In this document: positions 1-16,304 of the stretch, one piece after another
Layout: the number at the start of each line of letters is the position of its first letter
How positions within the stretch are numbered: position 1 is the stretch's first letter
Assembly: GCA_037176905.1 (NCBI GenBank)
Contig: JBBBWG010031587.1
Coordinates: forward strand, 2,536 to 41,159
From: Azolla pinnata
Lineage: Eukaryota > Streptophyta > Polypodiopsida > Salviniales > Salviniaceae
Reading direction: 5' to 3'
DNA length: 38,624 nucleotides
Made by a program: the position numbers and the translations under genes
The notes under the pieces: model-generated
Database searches by the model: none
What the model was told of the DNA's origin: nothing
What the model saw: only the letters and a program-made list of their open reading frames with translations

Positions 1-166
1 TTCTTCTTCTTCTTCTTCTTCTTCTTCCTTCTTCGTCTGGCCTTTGCTGCAGCTTCAAGCTTCTCGCCATAGCCGCACGGACTAGCAGGTACGGCTCATC
101 CATTCATCTTTGTTGTCTTCGTTGTTGTTGTTGCTGCTGCTGCTGCTGCTGCTGTTGTTGTTATTG

Positions 167-197
<31 letters not shown>

Positions 198-730
198 CTT
201 CTTCTTCTCGCCATAGCCGCACGGATAGGAGGTAAGGCTCATCCATTCATCTTTCTTGTTGTTGTTGTTGTTGTTCTTCTTCTTCTTCTTCTTCTTCTTC
301 TCGCCATAGCCAGACGGATAGGAACTAAGGCTCATCCATTCATCTTTGTTGTTGTTGTTGTTCTTCTTCTTCTTCTTCTTCTTCTTCTTCTTCTCGCCGT
401 AACCAGACGGATAGGAGGTAAGGCTCATCCATTCATCTTTCTTCTTCTTCTTGTTGTTGTTCTTCTTCTTCTCGCCATAGCCAGACGGATAGGAACTAAG
501 GCTCATCCATTCATCTTTCTTCTTCTTCTTGTTGTTGTTGTTGTTCTCGCCATAGCCAGAGGGACAGGAGGTAAGGCTCATCCATTCACCTTTCTTCTTC
601 TTCTTCTTGTTGTTGTTCTTCTTCTGCTTCTTGTTCTTGTTCTTCTCGCCATAACCAGACGGATAGGACTTAAGGCTCATCCATTCATCTTTCTTCTTCT
701 TCTTGTTGTTGTTCTTCTTCTGCTGCTGCG
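1..730. repeat. Minisatellite with conserved ~51-bp core and TTC/TTG triplet spacers
   Basis: Seven copies of a ~51-bp core (near 60, 205, 298, 391, 470, 545 and 643; each holds CTCATCCATTCAT) are separated by variable-length TTC and TTG (locally TGC) triplet runs. Because core and spacers are mostly multiples of three, a 238-codon frame stays open on the minus strand (812 to 96), reading lysine/asparagine runs around EWMSLTSYPSGYGE. Copies 2, 4 and 6 read T-S where copies 3 and 5 read S-S, an alternating two-unit pattern. Copy 1 carries indels and lies out of that frame. I know no protein family with this motif, so I treat it as a repeat. A repetitive coding exon is possible but unsupported. 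Confidence 0.9.
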
Positions 731-5320
<4,590 letters not shown>

Positions 5321-6679
5321 AATGTAACCAGCCAGAAACTTCGTTTTAAACAATTATGATGATGGAAGCTATTGATTCATGCTGAGAAAGCAGGTATGAA
5401 AGAAAAGAGTTTAGTGGCTGTGTTGGGATCAAATTCTGAATCTGATATCAAAACGAATGGATTATGGAGGAGAAATAGCGAACAGAAGTTTGATACGATT
5501 GTACCACGTGACACTCGTACAGTGGCAACAGGCTTAAAAAGCTGGATTATGCACGAAAAGAACATGTACTAAGAAATTATGGGTAGAAGCTTTTCTTTCA
5601 TTACTTGATTCATCACCGGTTCGGTTTTTCCGAGTCAGCTTTGTATTGTGCACATCTTGAAATATATTGTGACTACTATATTCGTTACAATGTGTATTGG
5701 TATATGCTATTCTGACAGACAATTGACAGGTGCCTGAATCTGTGTCTACGTATGCCACTGTTATGCATTAGTACCTGCAACATGTTTTTGTGGATTGAGA
5801 GGCATTACTGAAGCGAATTTCTCATGTACAGGCATTGTTGCAAATTTCTGTATTTGTACCAACATTGATGTTGATGCATGTGAACAGACCGAATTCTTGC
5901 ATCCATACAGAGAAGATCCCTGGAGCGAAGCATACTCTGCCAAGGCTTGGTAATTTTTCTCCATAAGACAATATATATCTTTATGTGTATCGATATATAC
6001 ATATACAGACGGGATTATATCTCTTGTCTGCGGGCTGATTTGTTTGTCAATTGCTTTATCCTTGAGCCTACAATTGGGTCACAATTGTGTTTAATTTGGT
6101 GTGGAGTTGATGAGTACAGAATGGAATCTGTTTCCTTGTGTCAGACTCAAGAAAGGTTCCGACAATGATCCTGGAGGGAATCAGACAAAGGACCTACCAG
6201 AAAGAAGTATGCACATTATGCCGCGTTGTGAGTGATGGGTTCAGATCCAAATATTGTAAATGGCTACAGTTTGAGTCAGACAGTTTGGGACCAAGAAGAT
6301 GCCAAGTGTTCTGCACAAGCTATGAAAGGAGTTGGTCCCCTACACAGGAGAAGAACAGTGTTACAGAGCTTTCTTAAGAAAGTATGCTTCTCATCATTGG
6401 ACGACCGATGGCATACCTACATCCTGGAAGCAGGCTAACTTCGTTTGGAGGAGCAGGTGATGAGTGATTGCATGACAGATTTTATGCTGTACATTTCGGA
6501 TGATTCCTTTCTTCGACGACCAGTAATCTGGGGTTTGATGGAACCCGCAGAAGGGGAGAAGGAAACCCTATATTAGACAAGGTGTTATGTGTATCAGAAG
6601 GGTTCTCTTGTTTTGGATGGATGTGCATCTGCATCTCCGTGTCACAGAGGTTCCTTTCCTTTGAAGCTTGAAGGTATAG
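5321..6679 (+). other. 3' flank of the reductase gene and spacer; no gene recognised
   Basis: The first few hundred bases are presumably the reductase 3' UTR; no strong AATAAA signal stands out. The rest may include promoter and leader of the downstream phosphatase gene. Several 60-80 codon frames exist on both strands, but none shows a recognisable motif. Confidence 0.5.
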
Positions 6680-6920
6680 CTACATCTTTCTCATGGTTTT
6701 GTCGTATGCAATATAAGCTCTTTCTGTTTCAAATAACCTTTCCACTTTTTCTGCGGAGCTTAGCACAAGGAAATTGTGAGGATCATCCATCATGCCTGCT
6801 ACGTCTTCCTCATTGTTTTGGTGTAATGTAAGCTCGTTCTGATTCACGTAACCTTTCTATTGTTTCTGTAAGAACTGCCAAGCCCAGCAAGCGAATTGAG
6901 GGTATCATCCATCATGCCTG
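6680..6920 (+). repeat. ~120-bp tandem duplication covering the phosphatase start-codon context
   Basis: Copy 1 (about 6680-6798) and copy 2 (about 6799-6920) share, in order, CTACnTCTT(T/C)CTCAT, ATnTAAGCTC, TAACCTTTC and ATCATCCATCATGCCTGCT. Each copy therefore ends with its own ATGCCTGCT, at 6792 and 6914. Only the second ATG opens the long spliced frame. Confidence 0.85.
6792..6842 (+). promoter_or_regulatory. Possible upstream ORF created by the leader duplication
   Basis: The ATG at 6792 has the same upstream context as the inferred start at 6914 (ATCATCCATC before both), but its frame ends at TGA after 16 codons. If the transcript begins upstream of 6792, ribosomes would meet this short frame first, which could lower translation of the main frame. 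The transcription start is unknown. Confidence 0.4.
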
Positions 6921-9911
6921 CTGCAGATAATGGAGCCCCGCGCCCAGCATTTGATGTGATTTTCTTTGGTAAGGCAAATTGCTATATTGTTTTTAATCAG
7001 AGAGCGATACATGGTTAGAGCCAGGTAGAGCCTGTTCAGCTTGCATCATAAAGTATCTCAATGAAGTTGTAGCCAGAGAGTGTAACTTGGTTGGGTCCAA
7101 GTCGGTTTAGGCACGACGAGCATTCTCATGCCAGGAAGAATGTCATGTAGGGTTTGAAGCTAAAGGAGTTACCTGATAACTTGAAGCTTCGAAATATCCA
7201 CTTCTGAAGTTGGGAGGGGTTCTGGGTGGGGTGTGAAATTGGGCACACCCACTTCAGCCAATACTGACTCCAACGATTTCCCAGGGAGCAAAATAACACA
7301 TATCGCCTCTCTTCTAACTGTTTGCATTTGAAAGGTACCCTACTGTTGTGAGTGGCATGACTAGTCCACGTATCTGACAGAATGTGAAGAAACCGGCCAA
7401 CACATGCTGTGACATGATATCTCATCTCTTTGGAGAAGCACATGTAGTATACTAAACATGGAATCAGCTAGAGCTCTTGACAAAGCTCATCTCAAGCATG
7501 TTCCAGAAGCATTGTAAACATTCTCCCCTTTGCCTGTGAAACTGGATGATGCATTCATTTGCTACATTTCTTGTCTTCACATTGATAGAACTAAGTGCTT
7601 GGCACATGCATCAAGTTAATATTGAATCGCTCACAATTTACATGACTATGTGACAGATCTGGATGATACATTGTATCCACCTAGCAATGGCCTTATGAAG
7701 AAATGTGTGGACTACATAAGAGGTCTGTCAACTGTCAGTTGGTGGTGACCAATCGTTTCAATCCTGTCATTACATAGAATAAAATTGTTGTCCGTATTAT
7801 AGCTATTTAACTCGGGAGGGGGTATTCATGCAAGTTTTGAAAAGTATGAACTTGAGGGCATGTTTGGAGTTCTCATTTTAGCTTTCCTATTGGACAGAAT
7901 ATCTCGTCAAAAACCTAGGAATGGAGCTCCCTCAAGCTGCAAAGTTTAGTGCTGATCTCTATCGAACCTATGGTTCTACTTTGGCTGGCCTTGTGGTGAG
8001 ACTTATTCTGCTATATGCTGTACTACAAAGTCTTGACTTCCGTTCAAATTCATTTTGACATCACAACAATTGTTGATCATACACTTGAGCACTCGGCGGT
8101 GGCAATGACTTAGATGTGCGGATGTGAGTTAAAGAAGGGAAAAATAGCTTGCTGATAGATGGATGCCCTTTATGTACATCAAAAGCAATATTCCACTATC
8201 CCATGTTTCTTCGATTCAAAACGCATGCTAACATTTTCAAAATTCTATTCCAGGCTAAAGGGTATAAGTGTGACTACGGCGAATACAACAGGTCCGAATA
8301 TGAAATGCTCCATAGCTTTACATAATGGAAACAATGGTTTTTGGATTCGATGTTTTGGAGATTGTCTAACACAGCACGATTTACGTGGCTAGGTTCATCC
8401 ACCGGAACTTACCGTATGAGGTTCTGAAGCCTGACCCAGCCCTGAGAAACCTCGTTCTAAGCATGCCACAGAGAAGAATAGTGAGTAAACATGGATCAGA
8501 TACCGAAACATATACTAAGATATGTCGACAAAGGATAAGATTGGTGGAATCAAGCTTAAATTCATCTTATTTGCAGGCTTAATCAGTTTCTTCAATGCAT
8601 TCGCATCCTTAGAAGTTGATTAATTCTTATTAACCTTTCACCACACCACATGGGTTAAGTGTTTTGGGGTTAGTAATGTCATTGAACTTGGGTTGAAACT
8701 GGGTTCTTTCTTTTTCTTTTAAAATAAAATAAATATAATAAAATCTAGGTGTTCACGAATGGCGACAGAGATCATGCTCAAACCTCATTGACGAACCTTG
8801 GGATTAAGGATTGCTTCGAAGAAATAATATGCTTCGAAACTCTCAATCCTTCGATAAACAACTTCGACAATTCATTGCCTATAATCTGCAAGCCTTCCAT
8901 GGAGGCCTTCAAACAGGCGATCCAGATTGCCGGGGTTGACGCAAATAAAATAGTATGTATATTGCAGTACTGGCATTTGTTTTTGTTGTTCTTTTTAAAT
9001 AAATGTTCATACTGAAAATGACACTGAATAAAATTATGTACATATTGATCTCCAATCTGTAAGTTAGAAATTATGATCCCATTAACCTTTGAATAGGAAA
9101 AGCTAAAGCTTTTGCAAGGTAAATTAATCAAAAGCCAATCAATTGATGTAGCAATCAGTTAGCATAGTGAACTAACGATGGGAATTGAGTTCGAATTAGA
9201 TTTTTGTGGAATGGTAATTTGGTGGTGATTAAGTCCAGGATTAGCGTAATGCTTGAGTAATTAGCGATATTACAATTATTACAGGAAACATCATATAGGA
9301 AGATGAAGGAACGAAACAACATTTTAATTACTAATCAATTAAATTTTGGGGCGTTTTTAACTTGGTTGGGTATTTCCCTGTCACTCTCCCATGCATTAAT
9401 AGATTTTAGACATACACCTATGCATGCAGAAACATCAACAAGTCTCATTGCATTTGTTTTTTAAGCATCAAATGCTTCCTAACTTGTGATCTCATTTTTA
9501 TAGCTTTTCCTCGATGACAACTTCCAAAATATTAAGGCGGCAAAAGCTGCCCACATGTGGACTTGCGTGGTATAGTTAATGCTACAGCTACTAGCTAACA
9601 GAGATTTAATAAAAAATTTTAATCAAAGTTTTACACGGTTCATATTTATCGACAATAATGCAAATTTATTTCGCCAATGTTTTGGGTACCAATGTGAAAA
9701 AAATAATCAAAAGGTTGGAACAAAGGAAAAGATCGAAGGTGCTGACTATGCCATCGAGAAGATCCAAGACATCGGTGAAGAAATACCTGAGATATGGAGA
9801 AATACAAGGAGAAGAAAGCTATCTTTATGTGGAATCATCAGAATGGTTTTCACGTTTATAATCGTAAAACTCCAACTAATCCTGGGTTTCACAAGAAGGT
9901 TGTTTATGTAA
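6914..9911 (+). CDS. HAD-superfamily hydrolase, pyrimidine 5'-nucleotidase/SDT1-like
   Basis: Exons: 6914-6968, 7657-7722, 7898-7995, 8254-8291, 8393-8480, 8749-8952, 9504-9569, 9714-9911 (813 nt, 270 aa). Phases fit throughout. All four HAD motifs are present: DLDDT at 19-23, split by the first intron (Asp19 nucleophile, Asp21 acid/base); VFTNGD at 116-121; Lys163 in CKPS; and FLDDN with Asp187/188. LPYEVLKPDP, CFETLNP and the late GADYAIEKI are typical of plant relatives of yeast Sdt1, which dephosphorylate pyrimidine nucleotides or related small phosphates. The exact substrate is not readable from sequence. The start is chosen because MPAADNG leads directly into the catalytic exon. Two oddities: the intron-4 donor is weak (GTCCGA, 8292), and after PEIW the frame ends in a basic and hydrophobic tail of ~40 residues unlike the usual C-terminus. 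That could be a real tail, a frameshift, or a missed splice. Confidence 0.88.
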
Positions 9912-10286
9912 AAAAAAAAAAAGGAAGCTTTGCAGTGCATTCATTAATGATGGATCATTATTTCATGCATTTACAAAATCAAGGATCATCGCAATCGATT
10001 GGAACAAATAATGAAATGAATTTGATTGAAAACCTCTGGATATCTGATCCAGGAAAGAAAAAAGAGGCAATCTTTCTCAAGTGTAGTTAGCACTTTCAAT
10101 GAATAATGAATGCTTTGAGCTGCTGGTATCTTCCTACGCTCCCTTCCACTTTCAATGAATAACGAATGAAAAACATGGACATAAAAAATTTCAACAGAAT
10201 TGTCACTCATGTTCTGCATTCCAGCCCCCTTCCAAGCCTCATGACCAAGTTAACGTGCCGATTTTCTTGTTGCAATTTCACCACCT

Positions 10287-11223
10287 TCATGTGTCTTTTC
10301 TTTTCCCATTTTCCTCGATGCTATTAATGGTTTCTTCCAGGAAGCTCTTAAGAACTGATGCAGATTCTTTATCTACAATGAGAAAAGCGTGTTAATGAAC
10401 CATGTTATATCATAGATGACATCCTAGAAGCGCTGATCTGTAATGTGTACGCTAACGCATCAATTTATTCAACGTGCATCTACTAAAGCACCTATCTCAA
10501 AATACAGATAAAGAGCTATATGTATGTATCAAAACTTGTGTACAAATATATACACACATATTAACATGTGCGTATACATATATATACACATATAAAGATA
10601 AAACATATAAACAGCTACATATAGGTATCAAAACACATGTATAAATATACATACATAGACATATATACAGATGTGTTTATACAGATGTGTTTATACATAT
10701 ATATACACATGTAGATGTGTATAGATACACATATAAAGACACGTATATAAGTTTTATGGAGCATAATTACCGAGTCTTGGGACAGTATGCTTGGCTCCAT
10801 GGCGTACAACAATTGGGTTCGCGAAAGCCAACAGCAGCTTTTCATTTGCATGCTTCAGAAAGTCGTGCTCCCCTGTATAATAATTTCAGTCTTTTATCAC
10901 CCAATCCAGACAATACACTTCCCACCATTATTTCATCCATGTCTTCTCTTCTTCCTTCTACCTATGAAATGCACAGATGGGCAGCTGATGGGCTCAGAAT
11001 AGCATTCTTTCCATTTATGGTCACCAAGAAGAATTCCACCAGAGATAATGATAACACAGCGCAAACGAGGGAGAGATGTGAGCGCTAGACCCTGGATCGA
11101 ACACGAACTCGAAAAAAATCCATAATCCAAAAAGAAGCTCATAAGAATGTCGGTATACAAAAAAGCATTGATATTGCATATTTGATGTGTGCGTGTGTGT
11201 GTGCATGCATGCGTGCGTGTGTG

Positions 11224-11268
<45 letters not shown>

Positions 11269-13144
11269 ATCTATTGATAGGGAGATGAGACATTAACTCC
11301 TTTTATACTTCCATACCTGTTGCTGCATTCCTGCAAGGGCTGCTGAGAGAAAAGCACCCTTCAAAAAACACCCAATAAACTATTAGATTAGTACAGATAA
11401 ATTTTTAAAAAATAGGAGGGAGAAACAGTGAAATATCCTAATGCCTTTCAGGATGCTAAACCCATGAAAACAGTTGTGAATTGGACCCTACGAAATTTGA
11501 GCAGAAAGTTACTACATCTCATGCCTTTTTGCTTATTTTCCTATAGTTGTAATCACATTACTGTTCAAGCATAGATTGAGAGAGATCAATACAAAGAACA
11601 TACTTTTTTCTACCTGTGAGAATCCAAGTAGTCCATCAAAAGGGCCATAAGCTTCCATATAGTTGGTTATGAAATCTATACATTGGTCCAGGTTCGTGTA
11701 TTTCACGACATCTTCATTCTGAAGGAAGAAGAAAATCTCTTTACAAACACCTTGACCCAAAACAAAAGAAGGCCCACGAAAATGATCCATCAAACTTGAT
11801 ATGATCAACAACTCCTACCCTCTCATATTGAAACCACTCATAATATGGTGGCTCAAAGAAATCTTCGACGTCAGATTTCCCACGAGAATCAAAAGGAGCA
11901 TTTGGAAAGACCTACACACAATCATTTTCTTCATTAAAACCATAAATTTCTGTGCGTGAGGAAGGAAACGAGAAGAAATATGTAACTATAAAAAATTTAG
12001 ATCCTGTATTGAAACAAGAAATTCGACCACGCTGATCATGAACAATGCACATTTACAGCTTTTTCCTTCATTAAGAACCAAACTTTGTGAGCATGGTTGG
12101 CCATCTGCATGCGTGTAAGAATGAACCGCAGAGAGAGAAGAAAATTCCAACCATAGCAAACTTCAACCCTATGCTGAAACAAGGGATTCAATCACACCAA
12201 TCATGACCTACACATGTTTCAGTTTTTTACTTCATAAAAATTTATGTGCATGCACGCCATAACAAAGTCTAACCCTAATGTTGAGATGAGGGTCAACCAC
12301 GGCAAAAATGGCATATAGAAAAAAATATTTGAAATTTAGCATGAATCGTTTGGAATACGGATTCCAAATCCTCATGGCAACATCTTCCATGACTAAGAAT
12401 CAAAGACAGAATCACATGCTCTACTCAATCCAAAACACTACATCAAAGAAAAACCCATGTGAACACCAAACCATGCAATATCAAACCGAATCCACGTGTA
12501 AATTGAACAAGCTGAATACCTTACCAAGCTCGTCTTCCCTATTCTAATCAGAATCTCTACAAAAGACCCTAAAGCCATCCTTCTTGACCAGTATTCCTAG
12601 TTACATGCTATTTAACCAAATGCCTTTGAGCAACCTTACCTCTACCAATAATTACACGTAAAAAACTTTAGCATTCATCAGTTTCCACGTAATACTCTTG
12701 AGCATTTAATTGATTAAAATTTCGAACCCCTTTTCTTTAGTCAAAGCGAAAAGGATTTTAAACAGGAGAAGAGATGCAAAAAAAAAAGACGAGGAAGAGC
12801 TTGATATAAGTAGGACTTCAGATGTTCCTCAAAAGGGAAGAGCTTGACGCAATCTGCTCCTATAAATTTGCCGTGGTTTCGGCCTGTTCGCAGGATGCCT
12901 GACTTCTACGGTTCGGTATTTCTTTATTACCTGTGGTGGTGGTGCTTGCTTTTGCAGAGAGAGAGGAACATACCAGATCAAGGGAGTGACGAATGGAAGG
13001 GTCCCATTTGGAGAGCTGTGAGCGGAGGATGCTCCCGCTGGTTCTGAATCCATGGAGGCAAAGCAAGCGCAGCTTCCGGTGAGGAGGTTGCTGCAGTAGA
13101 GGAGGAGGAGGAGGAGAAGAAGAAGGAGGAGAAGAAAGAGCCAT
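10287..13144 (-). CDS. Serine hydrolase of the FSH family (alpha/beta hydrolase)
   Basis: Exons in transcript order: 13144-12974, 11911-11819, 11718-11614, 11358-11317, 11091-10962, 10872-10771, 10372-10287 (729 nt, 242 aa). All introns are GT-AG and phases agree. After a Pro/Ser-rich start the domain begins KLRLLCLHGFRTSG. The nucleophile is Ser122 in GFSQG, split by intron 3. Likely triad partners are Asp184 in FIGEHD and His209 in AKHTVPRL. Conserved family blocks KWDPSI, PPYYEWFQ and GPFDGLLGFSQ are all present. Relatives include yeast FSH1-3 and human OVCA2, which are esterases acting on short or fatty-acyl esters; the plant substrate is not established. The ATG at 13144 begins a frame that gives a normal family length. 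The same frame is open further upstream through low-complexity DNA and the gap, but that extension has no family similarity. The gene looks intact. Confidence 0.93.
10500..10765. repeat. AT/AC-rich degenerate repeat in the last hydrolase intron
   Basis: The stretch mixes TA, CA and TG steps. Two ~45-bp segments (near 10513 and 10615) share AGCTA(T/C)AT, GTATCAAAAC and TATACA blocks, and CAGATGTGTTTATA occurs twice in succession near 10669. It lies wholly in the intron between 10372 and 10771. The 78-codon frames here are microsatellite shadows. Confidence 0.75.
11185..11267 (+). repeat. (TG)n microsatellite in hydrolase intron 4
   Basis: About 80 bp of almost pure TG, interrupted by GCATGCATGCGTGC. 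It lies in the short intron between the exons ending at 11317 and starting at 11091, so it makes up roughly a third of that intron. Confidence 0.95.
12001..12300 (+). repeat. Degenerate ~165-bp tandem repeat in hydrolase intron 1
   Basis: ATCCTGTATTGAAACAAGA at 12001 is echoed at 12166 (ACCCTATGCTGAAACAAGG). Each is followed at similar spacing by TC(A/G)AnCACnCnnATCATGA, an A(C/G)nTTTTT(A/C)CTTCAT block and a TGTGnGCATG block. A third, shorter echo begins near 12271. Confidence 0.6.
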
Positions 13145-13145
13145 G

Positions 13146-13569
13146 GCGATGCCACTCTCTCTTCTTCTTCTTCTTCTTCTTCTTCTTCCTCCTTTTTGCA
13201 TGCATGCATGTGTATGTATGTGTGCATGCATGCGTATGTATGCGATGCATGTGTGCGTGCATACATCCATGCGTACATGCATGTGTGCATGCATGTGCAT
13301 GTACGTGCGCGTGCATGCATGTGTATGTATGTGCGGGTGCATGCATGCGCGTATGCATGTGCATGCATGTGTATGTGCATGCATGCACGCGTACATGCAT
13401 GTGCATATGCGTGCATGTTTACAAGTGTGAATGGGGTATGCATGTATGTATGCCAATGCGCGCGTGGGTATGTGTCTTGCAAGTACATGTAAATGTATGT
13501 ATGTGTGCATGTGTGCGTGTGTGCATGCATGCATGCATGTATGTGTGTCTCTATGTATGCATGCATGTA
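13146..13569. repeat. (CTT)n then long alternating ATGC/ATGT/GTGC repeat, ending at the gap
   Basis: Positions 13158-13190 are CTT triplets, which would be GAA-type triplets in the 5' leader of the hydrolase mRNA. From 13196 to the gap the sequence is nearly pure alternating purine-pyrimidine built from TGCATG, GTAT and GTGC steps, about 375 bp. All the frames read through it are Cys/Met/His/Thr low-complexity artefacts. A repeat like this plausibly caused the assembly break that follows. Confidence 0.92.
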
Positions 13570-13669
13570 NNNNNNNNNNNNNNNNNNNNNNNNNNNNNNN
13601 NNNNNNNNNNNNNNNNNNNNNNNNNNNNNNNNNNNNNNNNNNNNNNNNNNNNNNNNNNNNNNNNNNNNN
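13570..13669. other. Assembly gap (100 N)
   Basis: Exactly 100 consecutive N, the usual placeholder for a gap of unknown length. Sequence on the two sides differs completely in character: tetranucleotide repeat on the left, mixed-composition DNA on the right. The true distance across it cannot be assumed. Confidence 0.99.
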
Positions 13670-16304
13670 TTCGACATACGATCGGGCCTTATCGTGAAGC
13701 TGTCTCGCGACAATCGCGAAAGCTGACTTGCATCGATTCGATTCGACGGATGTGCGGTCGCGAGGCGTGAGGCGATTTCAGATGCAATGTTTAAGCGTTG
13801 CGAGTGCGTCTGGAAGCGTGGTGGAACATTGTGCTTTCGCGCCAAAGCAGCACGCACGTGATCATGCCAAATCATCGGTATGATAATCGTTGCACGTCGC
13901 AAATGATCAAATTATGCATGCCAATGAATAATGGATGCATCATATGCAACATATATATATAAAGGCAATCATCGCCGATATTGTCGCAGCGATTGTAACG
14001 ATCCTCATTTCAATTCATCATCGTCATCATCATAATCATCACCACCACCACCATCATCAAGAGATATTAGCAATCTTCCGTATCAGTACAATCATATTAA
14101 GCTTATAGCTATGTTACGTGGGCGATTTGGGTTAATGCCGGCAGCAACGGTGCCGATCGGTGTACGATCCGATCATGCCGCTCAGCATCGATGGCATCTC
14201 GGTGGTATACCGATCATACTCGGCTGCCATTGGCCATTACAACGCCATCTCGGCTTTACTTCAAATTTGTTTTTTCTAATAAGAAAAACAAAACTCCTTG
14301 CACTCGTTATATAACTTGGTAACAAATGACCTTTTACGCATCAACGCAAGCTAAGCAGTACATAAGGATTCACCTATCAATCGATTAGGTAAAAACGAGA
14401 GGTGTCAAGGGTTTGAGGCTGTAAGCGAATGGGTGTTTTTCGACGAAACAAACCAAATATGATTGCTTTACGGTCGCTACGATTGAAGAATCAGGATTTT
14501 AAGATGCTTTTTTTTAAGCAAGATAGACTGATGCGAGTAATTATTAGAGTCGAATGAACGGTTGGCATTTCATCAACTGAATTCTAACAGGTACTTATTT
14601 ACAAGTCTTTATAAAATATTTTAAAGCATTTTAAATATTTAAGATAATAACAATTTATTCGAAAATGTTATGGAGTTCTTCAAAATATACTAGAGTTTTT
14701 GTGTACAATATAAGGAAGCCTCTATGGGAGATTATTGTATCTGGAATCAGATCTCTACTTACATTGGATACTTAGTTCATGCTTATATCATCTATAGTTA
14801 TTTTTCCTCTCTACTTGTCTCTCCGTAGTTTGAAAACCTTGCATCTTTAACAAATTACATGGTAAGAACATGTGGTCCTAGTTCAAACATTAAACACATT
14901 AACTATATAACAAAGCAACTTATCATATTGTTCTAGAAGCGAGCTTCTATTGTATGTTTGTAGAGCTTCTAGATGTAGTGTAAGATATGCCTATAAGAGA
15001 CCATAATAGTAATTTAGAAAACACTACTGAACTAATTGATGAGATTAGAAAGGATTAACAAAGCAAAGTTAAATTTTCTTTTTAAATCAATCATTTGAAA
15101 TACAAATGGCTACAAGAAAATTTAGGCATGCGGCTTCTTTGAAATAAAAAAGACGATAAACATGCTAAATTAGACACTGTAGACATGATATTTTATTGTA
15201 TATAAACATTGGATGATTGTGTTTATAAATCGACATCGTACTCTCATTGATGAGTGAATACACAAACATTATTTTATTATGTGTCATACTCGCCGAAGTA
15301 GACATTAATATATCCTTCATTTTTCCCAATATGTTTGCCGAAGAAAAAAAAGGGGATCTAATGGTTTCTCTTGAAACAAGTTGGCTTTCTGATCTTTGTC
15401 CCACAACATTCTCTAAATCCAAGTGTCTATATTATATACATGTCATTGTCTAAGAGTCCCATACTCACAATGGGGTAGTAAACTTTGATACCAACCTTAA
15501 CCTACTCCCACAAGAATATCTTGGACATTTAAGAAACCATTCTTTATCTTCTGTAACAGTGGGTGGGTAGCACACACGAATTTCCTTGAGCTACTACTTC
15601 ACCATTCACCACACCTTTAAATCGGCATTCTTCTGGCAAGCTTCTCAGCATATCAGAAAAAGCTGTTCAGGTAAAGAGGCTCATACCTTTCAACACCAGA
15701 GTGAACTACTTTGATGTTGGAATAGCCTACCAAGACTGAAACCAATCACCTATGATCAGATTCAATGATCGAGCGGCAACACCAATCAATATCGAAACTA
15801 CATAAGCAATATTACAAGCAAAAAATGCTGAGAATCAACACACATCAAATGGCAGAGTTATATTTTAAGTAGGATGAGACGCGGTTTGGATCTTAATAAA
15901 ACCAGAACCCAAATCACAACAGAGCTAAGAAAAGAAACCTTCATACTATTTATACACAATAATATATATATTATGCAAACAGATGTATACATAAACATAG
16001 ATTACAGGTGTATATATAGACGGACAGCAGAAAAGATTTTTCAGTTAAGTTGAAAACCGAGAGAACTGACAGAATCAATAGGGCTGAGAGACAACAATAA
16101 CCACACGAAATTTCCATAAAATCCTTGATGTCTCACATGGAACTGCAAGTAACAAACTCGATTTTCAGATGACTCAAGCTAGGGAGTAACCGGTTGATGA
16201 TCAATAAAATGATGAATATACATACAATGAGCATGAAAAACATGCATGATGATGAATCAACTACTAAATAACTTGTACAGTAACTAAGAAAAAAAACCTA
16301 ACAG
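13670..16304. other. Intergenic stretch, no intact gene; possible decayed retroelement
   Basis: A TATA-like run, ATATATATATAAAGG, lies near 13950 and is followed by (ATC)n/(ACC)n triplets at 14023-14060. The sequence around 15200-15290 (TTTATAAAT, then TGAGTGAATACAC) and a minus-strand GGTATCAAAG near 15490 resemble LTR and primer-binding features, but no matching pair of LTRs, gag or pol motif is visible. On the minus strand about 15740-15560, short runs such as LRSLPEECRFKGVVNGEVV appear in broken frames and may be a gene relic I cannot name. Confidence 0.4.

Noticed and set aside
60..695. CRISPR-like array (conserved repeats with variable spacers)
   Set aside because: This is plant nuclear DNA, spacers are TTC/TTG slippage products, and there are no cas genes. 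It is a minisatellite.
12829..13902. 357-codon minus-strand frame running through the gap
   Set aside because: It is a chimera of N codons, His/Met/Cys/Thr microsatellite translation and exon 1 of the hydrolase read past its donor. Only 13144-12974 of it is supported.
15160..15500. Possible LTR retrotransposon with a primer-binding site (GGTATCAAAG on the minus strand near 15490)
   Set aside because: One mismatched PBS-like word and a TATA-like run are not enough: no second LTR, target-site duplication, gag or pol motif is visible.
15560..15740. Minus-strand fragments such as SLPEECRFKGVV suggesting another gene
   Set aside because: Frames are interrupted within a few dozen codons and no plausible intron joins them. 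Kept only as a remark in the region entry.
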